DNA from: Clostridia bacterium
Lineage (GTDB): Bacteria; Bacillota; Clostridia; Oscillospirales; CAG-272
Direction: 5' to 3'
Length of the DNA stretch: 5,862 nucleotides
NCBI GenBank assembly: GCA_017395885.1
Contig: JAFQNM010000091.1
Coordinates: 1-5,862 of the forward strand
The notes beneath the pieces were generated by a model. The model saw only the letters and a program-made list of their open reading frames with translations, was not told the origin of the DNA and ran no database searches. Position 1 is the first letter of the stretch. The number at the start of each line of letters is the position of its first letter. Positions 1 through 5,862 of this stretch are shown piece by piece. Made by a program: the position numbers and the translations under genes.

Positions 1-1325
1 AGGCTCTCCCACTCCTCCTCGATATCCTCAAGCTGCTTTTTATACTTTGCAAGGTCGGCAGAAATAGTACTCTCTCTGTCTGACTGATCGCTCAGGCTGT
101 TTTTGATAACGTCAAGGCGGACTCTCAGGTCCTGTCTCTCCTTTTCCGTTTCACGAAGGATCTTGAAGGCTGCTGCCAGCTCGGCCTCAAGCTCATCGGC
201 CTGTGCCCTTGACTCGGTCTTTCTCTCTTCAAGCTGCTCTATTTCTCTGTTGGCGGCATCTATGCTCCTTACGATCTCTGAGAGCTTTGCTCTCAGGGCG
301 GCAACCGCCTCCTCCTCCAGAGCGATATCTGCATTGCCCTTTTCTGCATTGGCTCTTGCCGCTGCAGCAAGTGCCTCCTTATGAGTTGCCTCGTTCTCAA
401 GAACTCTGTATGACTCCTCGCAGGCTCTTATATACTCGTTTATTTCGCGGATGCGCTCATATATACGGGCAGACTGTTGCTTGTTCTGCTGAGAGGCCTC
501 AAACAGTCTTTCATATCTTGCCTCAAGCTGCTTCTCATCGTCATCTGCCATTTCAAGCTCGTGGGAGGAAAGGCGGCAATCTGCCTCAGCTTTCTGGGCA
601 TCTCCTCTCAGCCTCTCCGTATCGTATAGCCATACGGAAACGTCCAGCATTTTTTTCTCATCATAGAGCTCAAGATACTGTCTCGCCTTTTTCGCATCCC
701 TCTCCAGGGGGCCGATACGCGATTCTATCTCGGAGAAGATATCGAGTACTCGGTTCATATTATCCTCGGTCTCTGCAAGCCTCTTCTCAGACTCGTTTTT
801 CTGGTAGCGGAATTTTGTGATTCCCGCACTCTCCTCAAAGATTCCTCGGCGATCCTCGCTCTTTTTTGAGATGATCTCTGCGATCTTACCCTGGCCGACG
901 ATGGAATATCCGTCACGTCCCACACCCGTATTCATAAAGAGCTCCTTTATATCCTTAAGGCGGCAGGCCTTACGGTTTATAAAGTATTCGCTCTCTCCTG
1001 CACGGTAATACCTTCTGGTAACGGTTACCTCCTCGTAGGGGCAGTTCAGCTTTTTGGGCTCCTCAGAGTCATCAAAGGTCATAGATACCTCTGCAAAGCT
1101 CATAGGTCTGTGACCGTCTGCTCCGACAAAGATAACGTCCTCCATTTTACTGCCTCGGATATTCTTTGTTGAGATCTCTCCGAGAACCCATCTCATTGCG
1201 TCTGTTATATTGGATTTTCCGCTTCCGTTAGGGCCTACGATGACCGTAGCGCCGGGATTGAAGTGGAGTACCGTTTTATCGGGGAAGGATTTAAAGCCAT
1301 GCAATTCAAGCGTTTTAAGATACAC
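1..1325 (-). CDS. smc: Chromosome segregation/condensation ATPase SMC, N-terminal 441 residues (partial)
   Basis: SMC is the ATPase core of the bacterial SMC-ScpAB condensin, which binds DNA and organises the newly replicated chromosome. The visible part is the N-terminal half of the ATPase head plus part of the first coiled-coil arm. It begins VYLKTLELHGFKSF, the family's typical opening. It carries Walker A GPNGSGKS at residues 31-38 (bases 1212-1235), the conserved Arg57 in the NIRGSKMEDVIF segment, and the Q-loop glutamine at 145 in GQGKIAEI. From about residue 175 the sequence is rich in Glu, Lys, Ala, Leu and Arg without breaks, as expected for coiled coil. The family is usually about 1,190 residues, so the hinge, return arm, signature motif and Walker B lie beyond base 1. 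The start is GTG at 1325, chosen by the family N-terminus and a strong Shine-Dalgarno site. Residue 51 is Ile where B. subtilis SMC has Gln (GEQS). The gene is last in the visible cluster, 23 bases after the radical SAM gene. Identification is very secure. Confidence 0.97.
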   Translation of the reverse strand, partial: MYLKTLELHGFKSFPDKTVLHFNPGATVIVGPNGSGKSNITDAMRWVLGEISTKNIRGSKMEDVIFVGADGHRPMSFAEVSMTFDDSEEPKKLNCPYEEVTVTRRYYRAGESEYFINRKACRLKDIKELFMNTGVGRDGYSIVGQGKIAEIISKKSEDRRGIFEESAGITKFRYQKNESEKRLAETEDNMNRVLDIFSEIESRIGPLERDAKKARQYLELYDEKKMLDVSVWLYDTERLRGDAQKAEADCRLSSHELEMADDDEKQLEARYERLFEASQQNKQQSARIYERIREINEYIRACEESYRVLENEATHKEALAAAARANAEKGNADIALEEEAVAALRAKLSEIVRSIDAANREIEQLEERKTESRAQADELEAELAAAFKILRETEKERQDLRVRLDVIKNSLSDQSDRESTISADLAKYKKQLEDIEEEWES

Positions 1326-1332
1326 AGTACTT

Positions 1333-1338
1333 CCTCCC
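1333..1338 (-). promoter_or_regulatory. Ribosome binding site fixing the GTG start of smc
   Basis: On the minus strand GGGAGG lies 7 bases before GTG at 1325. This is the best Shine-Dalgarno match among the starts in the window. With the conserved YLKTLELHGFKSF beginning, it decides the non-ATG start. It sits in the 23-base gap after the radical SAM gene's TAA. Confidence 0.85.
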
Positions 1339-1348
1339 TTTCTTCATC

Positions 1349-2356
1349 TTATTTTAAGTCAATAGATATATTATAACCCGAAAGCTCTTCCATTTCAAGG
1401 ATTTTCAAGGATTTTAGACCTGTTTTTTCAACAATCTCGCTCTTATAGCACCGTTTTTGCCCTACCGCCATACTGACGGCTCCCTTAGGCACGAAAACTG
1501 TTCCGTTTTTGCCCTTTGTGTCACGCTTGGAGAGGCTTTTCAGAATGTTTTCACAAAAGATCCTTCCTCTTATGAGCTCTCCGATCGCAGGGTGATTCGG
1601 ACCTGCAAAATACGTATTCTCCGAATGAAGATTATCAGATTCGTGGAGCCCTATCTTCAGCACCGGAACTCCCTTTTCAAGGAATATCCGATACACCTCG
1701 GCGCTTCTTTTAACCGCCTCCTCAAGGCTGAGCGGTATATATTCTCCTCTTTTTGTCATTTCCTCAAGAGGAGTATTTCTGAACACAACGCAAGGGTATA
1801 TTCTTGCGCCCTCCGCCCCCTCTGAGCATATGATCTCTGCCGTTTCTCGCTCGCTTTTCTCATCTGCCCCGGGAAGGCATGTCATCATCTGGCCGACGAC
1901 GGAAAAGCCCTCTTTTCTGAGAAGGCGCATTGCATTATATGAGGCCTCAGCTTTATGGCCTCTTTGGGTTTTTTCAAGTACTTTTTCCGAAAAGCTCTGT
2001 ATGCCCAGCTCCACCTGACTCACGGTATACCTGTGGAGAATATCTGTTATTTCCCGGGAAATATAGTCCGGTCTCGTTGACATTCTGATCCCTGAGACTC
2101 TCCCCTCTCTCACATAGCTCTCTGCTATATCGAGAAGCTCTGTCATCAGAGCTCTGTTTATACCGGTGAATGAGCCGCCGAAAAATGCTATCTCGCACTC
2201 GGCATCCTCTGCTGTTGAAAGAACCTCTTCTATATCCCTTCTCACCTTTTCGAGAGAAAAGAAACGGGCCCCCGTTATTGCGTGCTGGTCACAGAACACG
2301 CACTGATTCGGGCAGCCCATATGCTGTATGAATATCGGTATGTTTATATGCTTCAA
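1349..2356 (-). CDS. Short Elp3-like radical SAM protein without acetyltransferase domain
   Basis: This 335-residue protein is a radical SAM enzyme, expected to hold a [4Fe-4S] cluster and cleave S-adenosylmethionine to a radical. The cluster motif CPNQCVFC (Cys15, Cys19, Cys22) sits right after the first strand IPIFIQH. Further family landmarks are GGSFTGI at 60-66 (the SAM-contacting GGE-like motif), STRPD at 93-97, ELGIQS at 116-121, QMMTCLPG at 156-163 and RIYPCVV at 185-191. The C-terminal part, with KIGLHESDNL at 234-243, resembles the radical SAM C-terminal extension of Elp3-related proteins. I recall this type from clostridial genomes between rnc and smc, often labelled radical SAM protein or elongator protein 3. 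Unlike true Elp3, it ends without the GNAT acetyltransferase domain needed for tRNA wobble-uridine carboxymethylation, so that activity should not be assigned. The start is TTG, 13 bases after rnc. The next in-frame ATG (residue 13) would remove the first barrel strand. The substrate is unknown; company with trmFO and rnc makes RNA modification a guess. Confidence 0.9.
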   Translation of the reverse strand: MKHINIPIFIQHMGCPNQCVFCDQHAITGARFFSLEKVRRDIEEVLSTAEDAECEIAFFGGSFTGINRALMTELLDIAESYVREGRVSGIRMSTRPDYISREITDILHRYTVSQVELGIQSFSEKVLEKTQRGHKAEASYNAMRLLRKEGFSVVGQMMTCLPGADEKSERETAEIICSEGAEGARIYPCVVFRNTPLEEMTKRGEYIPLSLEEAVKRSAEVYRIFLEKGVPVLKIGLHESDNLHSENTYFAGPNHPAIGELIRGRIFCENILKSLSKRDTKGKNGTVFVPKGAVSMAVGQKRCYKSEIVEKTGLKSLKILEMEELSGYNISIDLK

Positions 2357-2362
2357 AGTCTG

Positions 2363-2369
2363 CCGCCTT
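2363..2369 (-). promoter_or_regulatory. Ribosome binding site supporting the TTG start of the radical SAM gene
   Basis: Minus-strand AAGGCGG, one mismatch from AAGGAGG, directly follows the rnc stop codon (TAA, 2372-2370) and lies 6 bases before TTG at 2356. It supports the TTG start. The closeness to the rnc stop suggests translation may be coupled to rnc. Confidence 0.7.
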
Positions 2370-3104
2370 TTATGCCTCTAAAGTTTCATCTGCACCGAAA
2401 AGCCTGAGGGCCTCTCTTGCAGCCGCCTGTTCTGCCGCTCTTTTTGAGGAGCCGCTTCCCACGCCTATGACGTTTGAGTTCAGGCGGGCCTCAACGGTAA
2501 AGGTCTTTTCGTGATCGGGGCCGCTTTCGCCTACTACCGTATACACGAGCCTCTCTCCGTTTGCCTGCTGGATTATTTGCTGAAGGGCAGTTTTATAGTC
2601 GGCAAAGGCTTCGCCCTTTCTGATATAGTCTATCTCCTTTTTTACAAAGGGCATCAGAAAAAGGGATACTCTCTCAGCATCGTAATCCGTATCTATATAC
2701 ATAGCTCCCAGAAGAGCCTCAAAGGCATCGCTTGTGATGGATGCTCTCGTTCTTCCGTTGTTCTTATCCTCTCCGTGGCCAAGATAAAGATAATCTCCAA
2801 GGCATATCTCCTTGGCATATTTAGCAAGGGCCTTTTCGCATACTACTGCCGCACGGATCTTTGTCAGGTCGCCCTCCTGACGAGATGAATACTGAAAAAA
2901 CAGGTATCTCGACACAACTATGGAGAGCACCGAGTCTCCAAGAAATTCAAGGCGCTCGTTACAGTTAAGGTCGCTTCCCTTATGCTCGTTTATGTAGGAA
3001 GAATGGGTAAGCGCCTCCGTGAGCAGCTCTGCATTATTGAATTTATATCCTATCCTTTCCTCAAGCAACTCTTTAGCGAGAGGAAGTGATGCATTATTAT
3101 CCAT
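2370..3104 (-). CDS. rnc: Ribonuclease III
   Basis: RNase III is the Mg2+-dependent endonuclease that cuts double-stranded RNA, processing ribosomal RNA precursors and some mRNAs in the cytoplasm. The 244-residue protein has the normal length and both domains. The nuclease domain has the signature ERLEFLGDSVL at 50-60. Catalytic acidic residues match the E. coli spacing exactly: Glu50, Glu53, Asp57, Glu77 (in QEGDLTKIRA), Asp126 and Glu129 (in SDAFEALLG). The double-stranded RNA-binding domain covers about 169-237, with DYKTALQQ, GPDHEKTF (195-202) and KRAAEQAAA (221-229). The ATG start is 10 bases after trmFO; the gene ends 13 bases before the radical SAM start. Association with smc is common in Firmicutes. 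All key residues are present, so it should be active. No sign of autoregulatory structure was recognised in the short leader. Confidence 0.98.
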   Translation of the reverse strand: MDNNASLPLAKELLEERIGYKFNNAELLTEALTHSSYINEHKGSDLNCNERLEFLGDSVLSIVVSRYLFFQYSSRQEGDLTKIRAAVVCEKALAKYAKEICLGDYLYLGHGEDKNNGRTRASITSDAFEALLGAMYIDTDYDAERVSLFLMPFVKKEIDYIRKGEAFADYKTALQQIIQQANGERLVYTVVGESGPDHEKTFTVEARLNSNVIGVGSGSSKRAAEQAAAREALRLFGADETLEA

Positions 3105-3111
3105 TTTTCTA

Positions 3112-3116
3112 TCCTT
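3112..3116 (-). promoter_or_regulatory. Ribosome binding site of rnc overlapping the trmFO stop codon
   Basis: Minus-strand AAGGA shares bases with the trmFO stop (TAA at 3117-3115) and lies 7 bases before the rnc ATG at 3104. Ribosomes finishing trmFO therefore stop on the rnc loading site, which suggests translational coupling of the two genes. Confidence 0.75.
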
Positions 3117-4434
3117 AAAGCTCTTCGTTATTTATTATTCTGTCTGTTTCTGCAAGGGCTCTGTCTGCATAAAACTGATATCGCACCTTTTTTCCGCCCT
3201 TGATCTTTTCAGTATGTCTTGCAACAAGGCCGAAGTTTGCGTTCATAGGCTGGAAATCTGCCTCGCCGCCCTCGCTGACATACCTTGCCATTGCTCCGAT
3301 CATCATTGTATCGGGGAATATATAAGGCTCTTTTTCCATAGCTCTTCTTGCTGCGTTAAGTCCTGCAACAAGTCCTGATGCAGCCGACTCAACGTATCCC
3401 TCAACACCTGTCATCTGGCCTGCAAAATACAGCCAAGGTCTTGAAAGCATTGAGTATTCTCTTGAAAGAAGACCGGGAGAATTGAGAAACGTATTTCTGT
3501 GCATTACTCCGTAGCGCAGAAAATCAGCATTTTCAAGACCGGGTATCATACGGAACACTCTTCTCTGCTCGGGAAATGTGAGATGGGTCTGGAAGCCAAC
3601 TATATTGAACATGGTTCCCTCCTCGTTTTCACGACGGAGCTGAACCACGGCATAGTATCCCTCTCCCGTTTCGGGATGATGAATGCCCACAGGCTTCATA
3701 GGGCCGTATCTCAGAGTATCCTCACCGCGGGAGGCCATTACCTCTACAGGTATACAGCCCTCAAAGACCTTCAGACCCTCTCCCTCCTCAAAATCATGGA
3801 GCTGAGCCTGCTCTGCAGTGATAAGTGCATTATAAAACGCCTTATACTCCTCCTCGGTCATGGGGCAATTAATATAATCGGGGGTTCCCTTATCGTATCT
3901 TGATGCAAAAAATGCCTTTGTCATATCCACGGTCGAAAAATCAACTATGGGAGCTGCCGCATCAAAGAAGGAAAGCTTTTTTCCTCCAACAAGCTCCGAT
4001 ATTTTTACTGCAAGGGCATCGCTTGTGAGGGGGCCTGTGGCAACAACGCATATTCCCTCCTCGGGAATATGAGTTACCTCCTCCTCAACCACCTCGATAA
4101 GTGGGCATTCCTTTATCTTTGCTGTGATATAATCGGAAAAAGCATAGCGGTCTACAGCCAGGCATCCTCCTGCGGCAACTGCAGTTGCATCTGCCGCCTC
4201 CATTATGAGAGAGCCGATCCTTCTCATCTCCTCCTTTAGGAGGCCTACACCCTGTGTTACGTCGCTTCCTCTGAGAGAATTTGAGCACACAAGCTCTCCA
4301 TAGCCGTTATAGCTGTGAGCAGGTGTTTTCTTCTTCGGCTTCATTTCATAAAGCTTTACCCTTATTCCTCTTTTGGCCGCCTGCCATGCCGCTTCGCATC
4401 CTGCAAGGCCTGCGCCGAGTACTGTGATCTCCAT
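3115..4434 (-). CDS. trmFO: Folate/FAD-dependent tRNA (uracil-54-C5)-methyltransferase TrmFO
   Basis: TrmFO makes 5-methyluridine at position 54 of the tRNA T-loop, taking the methylene group from 5,10-methylenetetrahydrofolate and using reduced FAD; many Gram-positives use it instead of SAM-dependent TrmA. The 439-residue protein has the usual length. It opens with the FAD-binding loop GAGLAGCEAA (7-16, GxGxxGxE pattern). It then has the family motif LVCSNSLRG with Cys50, and EGCIPVEVMA with Cys227; these two cysteines correspond to the pair shown to matter in B. subtilis and Thermus TrmFO, the second being the proposed nucleophile. Also present are LRYGPMKPVG (241-250) and the C-terminal FAD-contact segment FAGQMTGVEGYVES (337-350), with FQPMNANFGL nearer the end. 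The ATG at 4434 begins directly on the first strand of the FAD fold, so it is secure. It is, however, poorly supplied with a ribosome site (nearest AAAGG is 14 bases upstream). It follows topA, as in B. subtilis. Confidence 0.97.
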   Translation of the reverse strand: MEITVLGAGLAGCEAAWQAAKRGIRVKLYEMKPKKKTPAHSYNGYGELVCSNSLRGSDVTQGVGLLKEEMRRIGSLIMEAADATAVAAGGCLAVDRYAFSDYITAKIKECPLIEVVEEEVTHIPEEGICVVATGPLTSDALAVKISELVGGKKLSFFDAAAPIVDFSTVDMTKAFFASRYDKGTPDYINCPMTEEEYKAFYNALITAEQAQLHDFEEGEGLKVFEGCIPVEVMASRGEDTLRYGPMKPVGIHHPETGEGYYAVVQLRRENEEGTMFNIVGFQTHLTFPEQRRVFRMIPGLENADFLRYGVMHRNTFLNSPGLLSREYSMLSRPWLYFAGQMTGVEGYVESAASGLVAGLNAARRAMEKEPYIFPDTMMIGAMARYVSEGGEADFQPMNANFGLVARHTEKIKGGKKVRYQFYADRALAETDRIINNEEL

Positions 4435-4467
4435 CTATTCTTTACAAGCCTTTCTGCAATAATCTTA

Positions 4468-4491
4468 CCGGGGGCATTTTTTTGCCCCCGG
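4468..4491. terminator. GC-rich hairpin between topA and trmFO, candidate terminator of uncertain direction
   Basis: A perfect 9-bp inverted repeat (CCGGGGGCA / TGCCCCCGG) with a 6-base homopolymer loop lies 6 bases after the topA stop codon and 33 bases before the trmFO ATG. The stem is strong enough for an intrinsic terminator. In the direction of topA transcription the stem is followed by TAAGATTATTGC, a poor U-tract, and preceded by an A-run. In the opposite direction it is followed by ACCTTTTTA, a better though offset U-tract. It may weakly attenuate topA readthrough into trmFO, protect the topA mRNA 3' end, or stop antisense transcripts. The hairpin is certain as sequence; the function is inferred. 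Confidence 0.6.
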
Positions 4492-4497
4492 ACCTTT

Positions 4498-5862
4498 TTA
4501 TTCTTCAGATTCCTGTGCTTCGGATCTGGGTGCGTCCTTCTTAAAGCTGCAGCCTTCCTTTTTACAAACAAGCTGGTTTCTGCCCTTTTTGGAGAATAGC
4601 ATTCCTCCGCAATCGGGGCACTTCTCGTTTGTGGGCATATCCCAGGTTGAGAACTTACATTCGGGATACTTGGAGCAGCTATAGAATACTGTTCTGTTTC
4701 TGCCGAACTTTGTTATTACCTCGCTGCCGCAATCGGGACACTTTACGCCAAGCTCGCGCACCTTCTGCTTTGTGAACTTACACTCAGGATACTTCACGCA
4801 GGCATAGAAGGAGCCGTAGCGTCCGCTTCTCTGCACCATATCGCCTCCGCAAAGCTCACATTTGAAGGGAGCAATCTCCTGCTTTTTCTCCTCGCTGGGT
4901 GCATCCTTTTTAACAAGGGGCTTTGTACTCTTGCAGGTGGGATAGTTGGGGCAGGCAGCAAACTTTCCGAATCTGCCGTTCTTTACGATCATTGTGCTTC
5001 CGCAAAGCTCACAGACCATATCCGTAGTTTCAACGGGGATCTCGATATCATCCTTTGATACAGATTCCATTGCTCGCTCAAGCTCATCCTCAAAGCCCTC
5101 GTAGAAGCTATGAAGAACGCTTATCATTTCGGCCTCTCCTGCTTCGATAGCGTCAAGGCGGTCCTCCATTCCTGCGGTGAATCTATAATCAACGATATCG
5201 GGAAAATGCTCTGTCATCAGCTTGGTGGTCACCTCTCCGAGAGGAGTGGGAACGAGAGATTTTCCATCACGGGAGACGTAGCCTCTCGTTGTGATGATAG
5301 TGATGATAGGTGTATACGTTGAGGGGCGGCCGATTCCCTTTTCCTCAAGAAACTTGATAAGCGATGCTTCTGTATATCTTGCGGGAGGCTCGGTAAAATG
5401 CTGGGTTCCCTCTACTGAGTGATTCTTAAGGATATCGCCCTCTGCAACGGGAGGAAGCTTTTTGTTCTTATCCTCATCCACCTCGTCCTGAGACTCCTCA
5501 TAAACTGCCATATAACCGTTAAACTTAACAGTATATCCACGGGTGCGGAAGAGGTTGCCCTCGCAATCGAAATCTGCAGTTACGGTTGCAAGAAGTGCTC
5601 CCTCCATCTGGCTTGCGATGAATCTGTCCCAGATAAGCTTATAGAGCCTGTACTGATCGGTGGAAAGGTGCTTCTTCACCTTCTGGGGGTCGTGCTTCAG
5701 GGATGAGGGGCGGATAGCCTCGTGTGCATCCTGTGCTGTTGCCTTGGACTTATAGACTCTGGGATTTTCGGGGCAATACTTATCTCCGTACTTTTCCACA
5801 ATATAGTCTCTTGCCGCATTCTGTGCCTCTGCCGCGATCCTCAGAGAGTCTGTTCTCATATA
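4498..5862 (-). CDS. topA: DNA topoisomerase I (type IA), C-terminal part including catalytic tyrosine (partial)
   Basis: Topoisomerase I relaxes negative supercoils by cutting one DNA strand through a 5'-phosphotyrosine link. The window contains 454 codons plus TAA; the N-terminal Toprim half is off the right edge. The first codon (5862-5860, TAT) encodes the tyrosine of the YMRTDS motif, equivalent to the active-site Tyr319 of E. coli. Downstream, counting the following Met as 1, come AHEAIRPSS (45-53) and EEKGIGRPSTYTPII (172-186), both typical of the family. The C-terminus has four four-cysteine zinc ribbons: Cys283/286/303/309 (bases 5013-4933), 334/337/354/360 (4860-4780), 374/377/395/401 (4740-4657) and 414/417/432/437 (4620-4549). 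The first three share a GR(F/Y/N)-type loop and a YPxCK ending; the last is shorter and more divergent. They likely bind single-stranded DNA. The ATG at 5859 is internal and is not the gene start. The gene leads the cluster, 63 bases before trmFO. Confidence 0.97.
   Translation of the reverse strand, partial: YMRTDSLRIAAEAQNAARDYIVEKYGDKYCPENPRVYKSKATAQDAHEAIRPSSLKHDPQKVKKHLSTDQYRLYKLIWDRFIASQMEGALLATVTADFDCEGNLFRTRGYTVKFNGYMAVYEESQDEVDEDKNKKLPPVAEGDILKNHSVEGTQHFTEPPARYTEASLIKFLEEKGIGRPSTYTPIITIITTRGYVSRDGKSLVPTPLGEVTTKLMTEHFPDIVDYRFTAGMEDRLDAIEAGEAEMISVLHSFYEGFEDELERAMESVSKDDIEIPVETTDMVCELCGSTMIVKNGRFGKFAACPNYPTCKSTKPLVKKDAPSEEKKQEIAPFKCELCGGDMVQRSGRYGSFYACVKYPECKFTKQKVRELGVKCPDCGSEVITKFGRNRTVFYSCSKYPECKFSTWDMPTNEKCPDCGGMLFSKKGRNQLVCKKEGCSFKKDAPRSEAQESEE

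Noticed and set aside
103..384. Serine/alanine-rich 93-residue plus-strand frame
   Set aside because: It is the mirror of Glu/Ala/Lys-rich smc codons and has no independent coding evidence.
203..820. 205-residue open frame on the plus strand
   Set aside because: It is antisense to the smc coiled-coil region. The translation is low-complexity with no recognisable family, while the minus strand encodes a continuous SMC protein. Lack of stops follows from the purine-rich codons of the coiled coil.
1457..1825. 122-residue plus-strand frame inside the radical SAM gene
   Set aside because: It lies wholly antisense to a well-supported gene and shows no family resemblance or ribosome site.
1349..2356. 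Calling the radical SAM gene elp3 or hemN/hemW
   Set aside because: The protein lacks the GNAT domain of Elp3, and its motifs and C-terminal region match the Elp3-like group rather than coproporphyrinogen oxidases. No symbol is justified.
4230..4243. Short palindrome CCTCC-TTTA-GGAGG in trmFO
   Set aside because: A 5-bp stem in coding sequence that encodes conserved Leu-Leu-Lys-Glu-Glu is most simply explained by codon choice.
4435..4467. Promoter for trmFO in the gap after topA
   Set aside because: A TTGCAG element resembles a -35 box, but no -10 box lies at the right spacing before the ATG. The evidence is too weak to annotate.
4498..5859. topA as a complete gene starting at the ATG at 5859
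   Set aside because: That Met is inside the YMRTDS active-site motif; the frame is open to the window edge and the Toprim domain is missing, so the gene continues to the right.

Overview
The window holds five genes, all on the minus strand. It looks like part of a housekeeping chromosome region of an anaerobic Firmicute in the class Clostridia, plausibly from the Ruminococcaceae/Oscillospiraceae side. That placement is an inference. It rests on the gene content (a folate-dependent TrmFO and a radical SAM gene between rnc and smc), Gram-positive-type Shine-Dalgarno sites, and GTG and TTG starts. No mobile element, CRISPR array, tRNA, rRNA or phage gene was found.

In transcription order (right to left) the layout is as follows. 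topA, DNA topoisomerase I, covers 5862-4498; its 5' part is off the window and the first visible codon is the catalytic tyrosine. A 63-base gap follows that contains a perfect 9-bp GC-rich hairpin. Next come trmFO, the tRNA U54 methyltransferase (4434-3115), rnc, ribonuclease III (3104-2370), a short Elp3-like radical SAM protein (2356-1349, TTG start), and smc, the chromosome condensation ATPase (from 1325, GTG start), which runs off the left edge after 441 codons. The gaps after trmFO are only 10, 13 and 23 bases, so trmFO-rnc-radical SAM-smc looks like one transcription unit. topA may be partly separated from it by the hairpin.

The genes fall into two themes: DNA topology and chromosome organisation (topA, smc), and RNA maturation (trmFO, rnc, and possibly the radical SAM protein). 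In Bacillus subtilis, topA-trmFO and rnc-smc are separate conserved blocks; here they are joined. I see no evidence of a new defence or mobile system. The least understood gene is the radical SAM protein, and the most unusual non-coding feature is the hairpin after topA. Its U-rich flank lies on the side expected of a terminator for antisense transcription rather than for topA. There is no stretch over 300 bases without a gene.
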